NCBI GenBank assembly: GCA_958439205.1
Contig: OY288189.1
Coordinates: 3,549,001-3,613,000 of the forward strand
DNA: 64,000 bases
DNA from: an uncultured Allorhizobium sp.
Lineage (GTDB): Bacteria; Pseudomonadota; Alphaproteobacteria; Rhizobiales; Rhizobiaceae
Direction: 5' to 3'
Numbering within the stretch: position 1 is the first letter of the stretch; the number at the start of each line of letters is the position of its first letter. This document shows positions 1 through 8,208 of this stretch, in pieces. A program made the translations under genes and the position numbers. The notes under the pieces were generated by a model. The model searched no databases and had not been told where the DNA came from. It saw only the letters and a list, made by a program, of their open reading frames with translations.

Positions 1-416
1 GGGCCGCCGGGCAGACCGCCTGCATATTTCAGGTTCTTTTCCGGATCGCGGCGGATCATGTTCGGTGTCGGCGTCCAGGTCGGCCATTCGGCCTTGCGAC
101 CGACATAGGCGTTACCGGCAAGCGCGAGACCCGCGCGGCCAACGCCGATGCCGTAGCGCATGGCGCGGCCACCGCCCAGCACGTAATAGAGCCGGCGCTC
201 GGGCGTATTGACCACGATCGTGCCTGCCGGATGCGATGTCTCATAGGCAACTTCCTGACGGCGCAGCTCCGGCTTGATCTTCTCGAGCGGCACCTTTTTC
301 AGCGGATGCGGTTCATCCGGGATGTCGCCATACATGGCCTGCTGGTTGGGAACGGACTGGCAGCCGGCCAGAAAGAGCGGCAGGCCGAACAGGAGACCGC
401 GGCGGGAAATGGTCAT
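1..416 (-). CDS. L,D-transpeptidase (YkuD/ErfK) lipoprotein, 3' end outside window
   Basis: The frame opens at ATG 416-414 and runs off the left edge without a stop, so only about 138 N-terminal residues are present. They begin MTISRRGLLFGLPLFLAGC, a signal peptide with twin arginine and a lipobox-like LAGC, suggesting an envelope lipoprotein. The segment TIVVNTPERRLYYVLGGG, then YGIGVGR and EWPTWTPTP, is the typical start of a YkuD domain, which forms 3-3 crosslinks in peptidoglycan or anchors proteins to it. The catalytic HxxxxSxGCxR part lies beyond the edge and cannot be checked. The gene diverges from nothing close by; 417-560 upstream is an ordinary intergenic stretch. Confidence 0.85.
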   Translation of the reverse strand, partial: MTISRRGLLFGLPLFLAGCQSVPNQQAMYGDIPDEPHPLKKVPLEKIKPELRRQEVAYETSHPAGTIVVNTPERRLYYVLGGGRAMRYGIGVGRAGLALAGNAYVGRKAEWPTWTPTPNMIRRDPEKNLKYAGGLPGG

Positions 417-560
417 GATTCAGGCGTCCTCGGGATACGATTCGTTGCCGAGGAGCCTAGAAATTTATGGTTAATGCCGGGTTAAATCTCAGGGTCGACG
501 TTAAGAGAGATGGCGAAGATGGGGCAGCGGGCAGTCGTGTTCAACCTAGCCGTCAGAGGC

Positions 561-588
561 AAAAAGGGCGGCCTTTCAACCGCCCTTT
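561..588 (-). terminator. Rho-independent terminator downstream of ETF-QO and its repeat tail
   Basis: On the minus strand AAAGGGCGG (588-580) pairs with CCGCCCTTT (571-563) across an 8-nt loop, and the 3' arm runs into TTTTT (565-561). It lies beyond the 75-bp tandem repeats, so those repeats should be in the ETF-QO mRNA 3' UTR. Confidence 0.8.
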
Positions 589-600
589 AAGATAGTCACA

Positions 601-778
601 TGTTCGGATAGACCGGCCCCTCGCCGCCAAGTTCCCGTCGGCGGTCCGTGCGGGCCTGCCTCCCGAACATTTACATGTTCGGATAGACCGGCCCTTCGCC
701 GCCAAGTTTCCGGCGGCGGTCAGTGCGGGCCTGCCTCCCGAACATTTACATGTTCGGATAGACCGGCCCTTCGCCGCC
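601..778. repeat. 75-bp tandem repeat copying the 3' end of the ETF-QO gene
   Basis: The string TGTTCGGATAGACCGGCCC begins at 601, 676 and 751, giving a 75-bp period. Units 601-675 and 676-750 are complete and differ at only about four bases. The third match (751-778) is the end of the ETF-QO reading frame and stops matching after 28 bases. On the minus strand each complete unit reads in the ETF-QO frame as a 24-codon mini-ORF that starts ATG TTC GGG and ends with the same GGEGPVYPNM as the enzyme, followed by TAA or TGA. Confidence 0.9.
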
Positions 779-2410
779 TTGGGGCGGCACCCAGGTGATG
801 TTCTGGTTCGGGTCCTTGATGTCGCAGGTCTTGCAGTGCACGCAGTTCTGGGCGTTGATGACGAAGGTCTCTTCGCCGTCCTTCTCCACCCATTCATAAA
901 CACCCGCCGGACAGTAGCGCGTCGAAGGGCCGGCATAGATGCCGAGCTCGGAACGCTTCTGCAGGTCCATGTCCTTGACCTTCAGATGGACCGGCTGATC
1001 CTCTTCATGGTTGGTGTTGGACAGGAAGACCGAAGAGAGACGGTCGAAGGTCAGCACACCATCCGGCTTCGGATAGGCGATCGGCTTGTGATTTGCGGCC
1101 GGCTCGAGGGATTGCGCATCGGTCTTGCCATGCTTCAGCGTGCCGAAGAAGGAGAAGCCGAGGAGCTGGTTCATCCACATGTCGATGCCGCCGAGGCCAA
1201 CGCCAAGCGCCGTGCCGAGCTTGGACCAGAGCGGCTTGACGTTGCGCACGCGCTTCAAGTCCGTGCCGATATCGGTCGAGCGCCATTCGTTCTCGATCTC
1301 GATCGGCTCATCATTGGCGCGGCCGGCGGCGATGGCCGCAGCGATCTTCTCAGCCGCCAGCATGCCGGAGAGCACAGCGTTGTGAGAGCCCTTGATGCGG
1401 GGCACGTTGACGAGGCCCGCGGAACAGCCGATCAGCGCGCCGCCCGGGAAGGATAGCTTCGGCACAGACTGGTATCCGCCTTCGGTAATCGCGCGCGCGC
1501 CGTAGGAGAGCCGCTTGCCACCTTCGAAGGTCTTGGCGATCGCCGGATGGGTCTTGAAGCGCTGGAATTCCTCGAAGGGATAGAGATAGGGGTTCTTGTA
1601 GTTCAGGTGCACGACGAAGCCGACGGCGACCATGTTGTCTTCGAGGTGATAGAGGAAGGATCCGCCACCGGTCTTCATGCCGAGCGGCCAGCCGAAGGAG
1701 TGCTGCACGAGGCCTTGTTTGTGATGCTCGGGCTTGACCTGCCAGAGTTCCTTCAGGCCGATGCCGTACTTCTGCACATCGCTTTCACGGGAGAGATCGA
1801 ACTTGGCGATCAGCTGCTTGGCGAGCGAGCCGCGCACGCCTTCCGAGATCAGCACATATTTGCCGAGCAGTTCCATGCCGCGGGTATAGGCCGGACCCGG
1901 TTCACCGTTCTTCTCGATGCCCATGTCGCCGGTCGCGACGCCGATGACAGCACCCTCATCATTGTAGAGCACTTCCGCTGCTGCAAAGCCCGGATAGATC
2001 TCGACGCCGAGCGCTTCCGCATGGGCGCCCAGCCAACGACAGACATTGCCGAGCGAGACGATGTAGTTGCCGTGATTGCTCATCAGCGGCGGCATCAGCA
2101 TGTTTGGCAGACGGATGGAGCCTGCGGGACCGAGGAAGAGGAACTGGTCGTCGGTGACTGCGGTCTTGAACGGGTGATCGGCCTCTTCGCGCCAGCCGGG
2201 GATCAGCTTGTCGACGCCGATGGGATCAACCACGGCACCGGACAGGATATGCGCACCGACTTCGGCGCCCTTTTCGAGCACGACGACGGTCAGGTCCGGA
2301 TTGACCTGCTTCAGCCGGATCGCAGCCGACAGACCGGCCGGGCCTGCGCCCACGATCACGACGTCGAATTCCATGCTTTCGCGTTCAGGCAGTTCCATCT
2401 CGGTGCTCAT
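746..2410 (-). CDS. Electron transfer flavoprotein-ubiquinone oxidoreductase (ETF-QO)
   Basis: This 554-residue inner-membrane-associated FAD and 4Fe-4S enzyme passes electrons from ETF, reduced by acyl-CoA and other flavin dehydrogenases, to ubiquinone. The N-terminal dinucleotide-binding motif VVIVGAGPAGLSAAI (about residues 17-31) binds FAD. The C-terminal cluster motif is complete: a Cys in RYCPAGVYEW followed by CVHCKTC. The length matches the bacterial family. ATG 2410 has GAGGA seven bases upstream. A perfect 16-bp palindrome (2536-2551) lies in the upstream region. The 3' end is odd because its last codons are copied into two tandem 75-bp units just downstream, before the terminator at 561-588. 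Confidence 0.96.
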   Translation of the reverse strand: MSTEMELPERESMEFDVVIVGAGPAGLSAAIRLKQVNPDLTVVVLEKGAEVGAHILSGAVVDPIGVDKLIPGWREEADHPFKTAVTDDQFLFLGPAGSIRLPNMLMPPLMSNHGNYIVSLGNVCRWLGAHAEALGVEIYPGFAAAEVLYNDEGAVIGVATGDMGIEKNGEPGPAYTRGMELLGKYVLISEGVRGSLAKQLIAKFDLSRESDVQKYGIGLKELWQVKPEHHKQGLVQHSFGWPLGMKTGGGSFLYHLEDNMVAVGFVVHLNYKNPYLYPFEEFQRFKTHPAIAKTFEGGKRLSYGARAITEGGYQSVPKLSFPGGALIGCSAGLVNVPRIKGSHNAVLSGMLAAEKIAAAIAAGRANDEPIEIENEWRSTDIGTDLKRVRNVKPLWSKLGTALGVGLGGIDMWMNQLLGFSFFGTLKHGKTDAQSLEPAANHKPIAYPKPDGVLTFDRLSSVFLSNTNHEEDQPVHLKVKDMDLQKRSELGIYAGPSTRYCPAGVYEWVEKDGEETFVINAQNCVHCKTCDIKDPNQNITWVPPQGGEGPVYPNM

Positions 2411-2535
2411 CGGTCATTCCTCGCCAGGCGGTGCGTTCCGCCTTCCTCCTTGACAAAACCCAGCCGGATTGTCGAGCCGAAGCGCGACGCGCCAAGGCGC
2501 AAATTCCGGCAGGGCGGTGTGAAGTCGCAGAATAT

Positions 2536-2551
2536 CTTACGTGCACGTAAG
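2536..2551. promoter_or_regulatory. Perfect 16-bp palindrome upstream of ETF-QO
   Basis: CTTACGTGCACGTAAG is an exact inverted repeat about 125 bp upstream of the ETF-QO start and just beyond the stop codon of the TetR gene. It has the size and symmetry of a dimeric repressor operator. ACGT-centred palindromes are known for regulators of fatty-acid and branched-chain acyl-CoA breakdown, which would fit ETF-QO. The cognate regulator is not identifiable here. Confidence 0.5.
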
Positions 2552-2553
2552 GG

Positions 2554-3174
2554 TCAATGCGCTGATTGGTCCTCGGTCGATGCGATCAAGGCGGAAAGGC
2601 CGTGGATCATGTGCGCGTCGCTGCGCTCGATCAGGGCGGGCGGCAGATCGAGGGTGTGGAGCACCGACGAACTCTTCACCGAAGCAAGACCATGCAGCGA
2701 AGACCAGATGACAAGAGCATCGAGCAGAATAGCGTCGTCGCTGCGCTCCGTGCCGGTCAGATCCGCCCTGCGCTTCAAGCCCGAGACGAGAAGCGAAAAG
2801 GCGTGCTTGGCCTTGGCCATCATCTCGGGAAAGGCCTCGCCATCCGGCAGCGGCGTCCCAAACATCAAGCGATATTCGAGCGGGCGCTCTTGGGCATACC
2901 GCAGATAGTCCGCGCCCATGTTCGCCATGTCCTGATCCGGATTGTCGGATTTCGGATGGGCATCTAGGAACGTTGCGAAGGCGTCGAAGGCCCGCGAAAC
3001 CATCTCCGCCAGAATGTGGTCGCGGCTGGCAAAGTGCTTGTAGGGCGCCTGATGCGACACGCCGAGCCTTCGCGCCACCTCGCGCAGGCTGAGCTTCTCC
3101 AGACCGTCACTGGCGATGATCGCCATGCCCTCGGCAAGACAGGCTTCGCGCAGATCACGTCGAGTTCTCGGCAT
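2554..3174 (-). CDS. TetR/AcrR family transcriptional regulator
   Basis: The product is 206 residues from ATG 3174 (MPRTRRDLREACL). An N-terminal TetR helix-turn-helix is clear: LSLREVARRLGVSHQAPYKHFASRDHILAEM at about residues 30-60. The C-terminal part resembles the TetR_C / WHG-type ligand domain (YRLMFGTPLP). The frame stays open further upstream, but 3174 is preferred because it matches the usual distance to the HTH. The gene is divergent from the SDR at 3371, with two palindromes between them that are good operator candidates, so it probably represses that gene and itself. The ligand is unknown. Confidence 0.88.
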   Translation of the reverse strand: MPRTRRDLREACLAEGMAIIASDGLEKLSLREVARRLGVSHQAPYKHFASRDHILAEMVSRAFDAFATFLDAHPKSDNPDQDMANMGADYLRYAQERPLEYRLMFGTPLPDGEAFPEMMAKAKHAFSLLVSGLKRRADLTGTERSDDAILLDALVIWSSLHGLASVKSSSVLHTLDLPPALIERSDAHMIHGLSALIASTEDQSAH

Positions 3175-3300
3175 ATTGGCTCCCGCATCGTGTTGACCGG
3201 CGCCCGCTGCGACACCGCTCCGTCGTCCCCAAACTGTCTCCCTGACGGCGCCCGCGCAAGGTAACACGGGAGAGCAGCCTCGATCTTGTAGAGCACCAAC

Positions 3301-3349
3301 GTTGACAGCGTCAACTTCCATCGCTATCGGTAAAGTAGACAGTGTCAAC
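3301..3349. promoter_or_regulatory. Two operator-like palindromes between tetR-type gene and SDR
   Basis: GTTGACAGCGTCAAC (3301-3315) is a perfect inverted repeat, GTTGAC-N3-GTCAAC. GTAGACAGTGTCAAC (3335-3349) is the same element with one mismatch. The centres are 34 bp apart, about three helical turns, on the same DNA face. Both lie in the 196-bp divergent region, 22-70 bp before the SDR start. The first includes a TTGACA that could serve as a -35 box for the SDR, so binding would block its promoter. Confidence 0.65.
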
Positions 3350-3370
3350 AATGCCTGTGAGGATCGTGGA

Positions 3371-4249
3371 ATGACCGACGCAGCGAGAGCCCTCAGCCAC
3401 ATTAATCGCCGGGGCAGCCTGAAATATGGACCACTGGCGCTGGTGACCGGCGCCTCGGATGGCATCGGACGGGAATTTGCCCGCGAACTGGCGCGGCGCG
3501 GTTATGGCCTCGTGCTTGTCGCCCGCAGGCTCGACCGGCTGGAGGCACTGGCCGAGGAACTGGCCAAGGCCCATGGCGTCGCGGTCGATGTCCTGCCGGT
3601 CGATCTGTCGCGAGCAGACAAGGTGGAGGAGCTGATCCGCACCACGGCGCATTACGACATCGGCCTTCTGGTGGCCGCCGCAGGCTTCGGCACCTCGGGC
3701 CCCTTCACACGCATTCCCGTCACGACCGAGCTCGACATGATAGACGTCAACTGCCGCGCGGTCGTGCAGCTCAGCCATGCCATGGCCCAGCGCTTCGTGC
3801 GACGCGGCTCGGGCGGCCTGGTGCTGATGAGTTCGCTGCTCGCCTTCCAGGGCGTGGCGCAATCCGCCAATTATGCCGCCACCAAGGCCTTTATCCAGAC
3901 CTTCGCCGAGGGCCTGCGCGCCGAGCTTCGCCCGCAAGGGGTCGATGTCATCGCCTGCGCGCCCGGCCCGATCGCCAGCGGCTTTGCTGCCCGGGCCAAT
4001 ATGGTCATGGGCATGAGCCAGCCGGCCTCGGTGGTCGCGGCTGCCACGCTCGATGCGCTCGGGCGTCGTGGCACGATCCGGCCGGGGCTGCTCGCAAAGG
4101 CGCTGGAGGCCTCGTTCACCGGCATGCCCCGCTGGGGCCGCACGCTGATCCTGTCGAAGATCATGGCCGGCATGACGCGGCCGGATAAGCGGACCGCCGC
4201 CGGGTCTGCCCAACAAACAACCACAGTCGAGCGCAGCGACCTCACCTGA
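3371..4249 (+). CDS. Short-chain dehydrogenase/reductase (SDR family)
   Basis: This 292-residue oxidoreductase has a classical SDR core: cofactor motif TGASDGIG near residues 27-34, an AAAGFG segment in the place of NNAG, and active-site YAATK (from SANYAATKAF). ATG 3371 (MTDAARAL) is preferred over the longer open frame that starts at 3302, because that frame would run through the operator palindromes. The substrate is unknown. It is divergently arranged with a TetR regulator and likely controlled by it through the sites at 3301-3349. Confidence 0.88.
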   Translation: MTDAARALSHINRRGSLKYGPLALVTGASDGIGREFARELARRGYGLVLVARRLDRLEALAEELAKAHGVAVDVLPVDLSRADKVEELIRTTAHYDIGLLVAAAGFGTSGPFTRIPVTTELDMIDVNCRAVVQLSHAMAQRFVRRGSGGLVLMSSLLAFQGVAQSANYAATKAFIQTFAEGLRAELRPQGVDVIACAPGPIASGFAARANMVMGMSQPASVVAAATLDALGRRGTIRPGLLAKALEASFTGMPRWGRTLILSKIMAGMTRPDKRTAAGSAQQTTTVERSDLT

Positions 4250-4454
4250 GGTCGAATCGGCTTGGACTCTGGTGGCTGGAGGACGGCCTCCCTGCCGGGC
4301 GAAGTCCCTCGCACGGGCCGCCCTGCCCGGCCCAGAAAAAAGCGCCGAAGACCTGTTCTCTCCGCGTCATCTCGCGTCGCTCGCCAAAATCTGCCTTTGA
4401 ACCCTTCCCCGCTTTGTCGCAGTCTCTGCCAAAACGCCAGCAGGGGAACACGAC

Positions 4455-5366
4455 ATGGCACTCACATATGGTTTCATCGGGCTTGGTCATCTTGGCCGCC
4501 ATCTCGCCGGCAGTCTGGTCAGGGCGGGCTTCACCGTCGTTGTCAATGATCTCGATCCCGACAATGCCAAGGAGCTAGTCGCCGCCGGCGCCAGCTTTGC
4601 CGCCGATCCGCAAGCCGTGGCCGAAGCCGTCGATGCCGTCATCACCTGCCTGCCCTCTCCGAAAGTCAGCGAACGGGTGCTGACCGGCGAGCGCGGCATT
4701 CTGAAAGGTCTGAAGCCCGGCGCCACCTGGATCGAGATGAGCACGCTCGACGAGCAGGAAGTCCTGCGTCTCGGCAAGGTCGCCGCAGAGGCCGGCGTGC
4801 GCATGCTGGAATCGCCCGTGACCGGCGGCGTGCATCTGGCGGCATCCGGCGAAATCACCGTGATCATCGGCGGCGACAGCGATCTCTACGACCTGCATCT
4901 GCCGGCCTTCGAGGCCATGGGCAAGCAGATTTTTCGCGCCGGGCCGCTCGGCAAGGCTGCCGTGATCAAGGTGATCACCAACATGCTCGCCTTCATCCAC
5001 CTGATCGCCACCGGCGAAGCGCTGATGCTGGCAAAGAAGGGCGGCATCGACCTCACCGACGCCTTCAACATCATCAAGGCCTCCTCCGGCAACAGCTTCG
5101 TGCACGAGACCGAGGGCCAGGTGATCCTGAACGGCAGCTACAACATCAACTTCACCATGGATCTCGCCGTGAAGGACCTCGGCTTCGCGCTCGGCTTCGG
5201 CCGCGAGTTCGGCGTGCCGCTCGACCTCGCAGGCCATGCCCTGCAGACCTTCATTCGCGCCCGTTCAGCCTATGGCGGCGACGCCTGGTCGTCGCAGGTC
5301 GTGAAACTTCTGGAGGATGCGACAGGCACGGACCTGCGCGCCCCGGGCTTTCCGGCGGAGCTTTGA
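4455..5366 (+). CDS. 3-hydroxyisobutyrate dehydrogenase-family NAD(P)-dependent oxidoreductase
   Basis: The product has 303 residues. The N-terminal Rossmann motif GFIGLGHLGRHLAGSLVRAG occupies residues 5-24. The family signature ESPVTGGVHLAASGEI follows, and the catalytic-lysine segment GKAAVIKVITN is present in the all-helical C-terminal domain. Enzymes of this family oxidise beta-hydroxyacids (3-hydroxyisobutyrate, tartronate semialdehyde, 6-phosphogluconate-like substrates). The start is preceded by AGGGGAACACGAC. It is followed in the same direction by an FAD-linked hydroxyacid oxidase and an SDR, so the three may form a small organic-acid catabolic unit. The exact substrate cannot be read from sequence. 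Confidence 0.9.
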   Translation: MALTYGFIGLGHLGRHLAGSLVRAGFTVVVNDLDPDNAKELVAAGASFAADPQAVAEAVDAVITCLPSPKVSERVLTGERGILKGLKPGATWIEMSTLDEQEVLRLGKVAAEAGVRMLESPVTGGVHLAASGEITVIIGGDSDLYDLHLPAFEAMGKQIFRAGPLGKAAVIKVITNMLAFIHLIATGEALMLAKKGGIDLTDAFNIIKASSGNSFVHETEGQVILNGSYNINFTMDLAVKDLGFALGFGREFGVPLDLAGHALQTFIRARSAYGGDAWSSQVVKLLEDATGTDLRAPGFPAEL

Positions 5367-5456
5367 GAGGGACCGACAGGTCGGGAAAGGCCGCTGGGTG
5401 ACTTGCGGCGACAAAGCTTTACGGCGAAGAAGGCGCAAACAGATCAGGCTTGCCCC

Positions 5457-6860
5457 ATGTCTTCGCACCCCACCCTTTCGCCCCATGACCTTGCCCGCGC
5501 GCTTGACGGCCTGCATCCGGATCTCCGCATCCTTGGCCCCGACGCTCTCGCCGGTCGGCATCCCGGTGAAGACCCGGCGAACCTCAACGCCGGCGTGATG
5601 GCGCAGCCCGCGTCGACGGAAGCGGCATCGGCCCTGATTTCCTGGTGCCGGGCGAACCATGTCGCCATCGTCCCGCAGGGAGGCCTGAGCGGTCTGGTCG
5701 GCGGTGGCACGAGCCGGGCCGGCCAAGTTCTGCTGTCCACCGCCCGGCTCAATCGCATCCTTGCCATCCACACCGACGAAGAGACCGTCGAGGTGGAAGC
5801 CGGCGTCACGCTGGAGGCACTGCAGGCAGCGCTCGCGCCCCATGGCCTCACCACCGGCATCGATCTCGGTTCGCGCGGATCCGCCACCATCGGCGGCATG
5901 GTCTCCACCAATGCCGGCGGCATTCTTGCCTTCCGCAATGGCGTGATGCGCCACCAGATCCTCGGGCTGGAAGCCGTGCTGCCTTCTGGCGAGGTGTTTT
6001 CGGACATGACCCGCGTGGTGAAGGTCTCCGCCGGTCCTGACATCAAGCAGCTTTTCATCGGCGGAGAAGGCGCCTTCGGCTTCGTCACCCGGGTCGTGAT
6101 GAAGGTCGAGCCGATCCGGCCGCATCGCGCAGTGGCGCTTCTCGGTGTCGAGAATGCTGCCCGTGCGCTTCAGGTCGCCGCACGGCTGCGCCGGCATCCG
6201 GCACTTCTACTCGAAGCCGCCGAGATGATGTGGCCGCGCTATGTGCGCGATCATGCGACCCTGAAGGGCTTCGATCTCTCCTGGCTCGAAGGTGATGCTG
6301 CGGTGCTTCTGGTCGAAGTTTCCGGCGAGACCATGGAAGCGGCCACGACATTGCTGGAAGATGAGCTTGCCAACCTCTGGGAAGAAGCGGATCTCAAGGG
6401 CGGGATCGTTGCCCAGTCCTCCGATCAGGCTCGCCGCTTCTGGGACCTGCGCGAGTATTCGGGCTTCTATTTCGCGCGATTTCCCAATGCGCCGTCCTTC
6501 GACGTCTCGATGCCGCCGTCGGCGCTCGACGCCTATGTGGCGGACCTCACCGCAGGCCTTGCAGCCATCGGCAACGGCCTCGACGCGTATGTCTACGGCC
6601 ATATCGCCGATGGCAATCTGCATATCGCGATCGCAGCCCCGGGTCCACTACCCCCTGACATGAAGGGGCTTGCGGAAGACGCCGTCTATGCCGGCATTCA
6701 CGCCTCCGGGGGCAGCTTCTCTGCCGAACACGGTGTCGGCCTCGACAAACGCGCCGCCTATCTCACCCATGTCGATCCGGTCAAACAGTCGCTTTCCCGG
6801 CAGTTCAAGGCGATGCTTGATCCGGACATGCTGTTCAACCCGGGCAAGGTCCCGTTCTGA
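5457..6860 (+). CDS. FAD-binding oxidase, GlcD / D-2-hydroxyacid dehydrogenase type
   Basis: The product has 467 residues from ATG 5457; the frame is open from TTG 5403, but that start adds a poorly supported leader. The PCMH-type FAD-binding half shows VPQGGLSGLVGGGT and GSATIGGMVSTNAGG. The C-terminal FAD-oxidase half shows YGHIADGNLHI, SAEHGVGLDKR and a FNPGKV ending. These motifs are those of D-lactate, glycolate and D-2-hydroxyglutarate dehydrogenases, which feed electrons to the respiratory chain. It lies between a 3-hydroxyacid dehydrogenase and an SDR on the same strand. Confidence 0.9.
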   Translation: MSSHPTLSPHDLARALDGLHPDLRILGPDALAGRHPGEDPANLNAGVMAQPASTEAASALISWCRANHVAIVPQGGLSGLVGGGTSRAGQVLLSTARLNRILAIHTDEETVEVEAGVTLEALQAALAPHGLTTGIDLGSRGSATIGGMVSTNAGGILAFRNGVMRHQILGLEAVLPSGEVFSDMTRVVKVSAGPDIKQLFIGGEGAFGFVTRVVMKVEPIRPHRAVALLGVENAARALQVAARLRRHPALLLEAAEMMWPRYVRDHATLKGFDLSWLEGDAAVLLVEVSGETMEAATTLLEDELANLWEEADLKGGIVAQSSDQARRFWDLREYSGFYFARFPNAPSFDVSMPPSALDAYVADLTAGLAAIGNGLDAYVYGHIADGNLHIAIAAPGPLPPDMKGLAEDAVYAGIHASGGSFSAEHGVGLDKRAAYLTHVDPVKQSLSRQFKAMLDPDMLFNPGKVPF

Positions 6861-6952
6861 TCACCGTTCATCCACAGATGGTCGGGCTTCCGATCCAGTC
6901 GCGCGCCCGATAGACTGCGCGCAAAGACATGACATCAAGGAAGGATACACCC

Positions 6953-7738
6953 ATGGATCTCGGCATTTCCGGTAAACGCGCCCTCGTGCTCGCCGCTTCT
7001 CGCGGCCTCGGCCTTGGCATAGCTAACGCGCTCGCAGCCGAAGGTTGCCATGTGCTGATCTGCGGGCGCACGGAGGAAAAGCTGAAGGCCAATGTCGAGG
7101 CGATCAAGGCTGCCGGTGGCAAGGCGGATTATGTCGTGGCTGACATCGCCGATGCCCATTTCGTCGACCAGATGCTGCACGCGGTTCATCATACGCTTGG
7201 AGGCATCGACATCCTCGTCAACAATACCGGTGGCCCGACGCCCGGCACCGTCGAGGACATGGACGCCGAAAAGCTCTATAATTTTTTCCAGTCGATGGTC
7301 GTCAGGGTCATCACGCTCACCAATGCCTTGGTGCCCTTGATGAAGACGCAAGGGTTTGGCCGCATCCTCACCGTCGCCTCCTCCGGCGTCTTCGAGCCGA
7401 TCCCCAATCTTGCGCTGTCCAACACGCTGCGCGGCGCGCTGGTTGGCTGGAACAAGACGCTGTCCTCGGAGCTCGCCTCCTATGGCGTGACGGCCAACAT
7501 GCTCCTGCCGGGCCGCATCCATACCGACCGGATCGACGAGCTCGATGGGGCCAATGCCAAGCGCACCGGCCGCAGCCTGGACGAGGTCCGGGCTGCCTCG
7601 GTCAAGTCTATCCCGGCACAACGGCTCGGCCGCGTCGAGGAATTCGCCGCCGCCGGCGCCTTCCTCTGCTCGGTCCCGGCGAGCTATATCACCGGCACCA
7701 TGCTGCGCGTCGACGGTGGTGCGGCCCATTCGATCTGA
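6953..7738 (+). CDS. Divergent SDR family protein lacking the usual Tyr-Lys pair
   Basis: The product has 261 residues from ATG 6953, chosen over 6929 because AAGGAAGG (6938-6945) sits eight bases upstream. The fold is SDR: N-terminal GKRALVLAASRGLGLGIA, then DILVNNTGG, and a C-terminal SYITGTMLRVDGG. The position of the catalytic YxxxK reads SNTLR (NLALSNTLRGALVGW), so both Tyr and Lys are replaced. A natural clade of 3-oxoacyl-ACP-reductase-like proteins has such SNxxR motifs, so this is more likely a subfamily trait than damage. Whether it is an active reductase is uncertain. Confidence 0.85.
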   Translation: MDLGISGKRALVLAASRGLGLGIANALAAEGCHVLICGRTEEKLKANVEAIKAAGGKADYVVADIADAHFVDQMLHAVHHTLGGIDILVNNTGGPTPGTVEDMDAEKLYNFFQSMVVRVITLTNALVPLMKTQGFGRILTVASSGVFEPIPNLALSNTLRGALVGWNKTLSSELASYGVTANMLLPGRIHTDRIDELDGANAKRTGRSLDEVRAASVKSIPAQRLGRVEEFAAAGAFLCSVPASYITGTMLRVDGGAAHSI

Positions 7739-7849
7739 CGATCGGGACTTGCTCTTCACGTCACCAAATTCGCATTGCCTAAAATGCGAATAATCGACTG
7801 AACGGGTTGGAAATCTCTTGCGTTTACTCCAAAGCGAGAAACCTGGGAG

Positions 7850-8092
7850 ATGAGAGTTCCCGTGATGACCGATGCCGGACATGAAGACCGGATGCTGCTG
7901 GCGCTCGAGCCAGCCGCTTTCGTAGCCGATCTCGAGCCAGCCGTCGAAGAGCGCGCGCGCGTCCCGCGCTCTCGAAATGCCAGCTATGGCCGGATCATCG
8001 ACCACTTCCTCGCCAAGCTTGAAACCTTCGACGATGAGTTAGACGGGCTGGAGACCGCGCCGATGGCCGCGCGCCTGTATCAGGACGTCTGA
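7850..8092 (+). CDS. Small hypothetical protein, 80 aa
   Basis: No family is recognised. The sequence is acidic in the second half (HFLAKLETFDDELDGLETAPMAARLYQDV) and looks helical and cytoplasmic. GGGAG (7844-7848) abuts ATG 7850, so ATG 7865 (MTDAGHED) may be the real start. It stands alone between an SDR and a disordered-protein gene. Coding-like composition and a plausible ribosome site are the only support. Confidence 0.45.
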   Translation: MRVPVMTDAGHEDRMLLALEPAAFVADLEPAVEERARVPRSRNASYGRIIDHFLAKLETFDDELDGLETAPMAARLYQDV

Positions 8093-8208
8093 AACGCCCC
8101 TCAATATCGAGGGTATTTTACATAAACTGCATGAACGAAAGCGACGATCGTTCAAGAGATTGCTTGTATTAGGGCTGGCGACAATAAACCCCAACCCTAT
8201 GGTCAATC

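Noticed and set aside
601..778. The regularly spaced 75-bp units as a CRISPR array.
   Set aside because: The units are contiguous without unique spacers, and they copy the end of a coding gene.
553..936. A 127-codon minus-strand frame with repeated KGRSIRTCKCSGGRPA segments, looking like a repeat protein.
   Set aside because: It is the off-frame reading of the 75-bp tandem repeats and the ETF-QO 3' end; it overlaps the certain ETF-QO gene.
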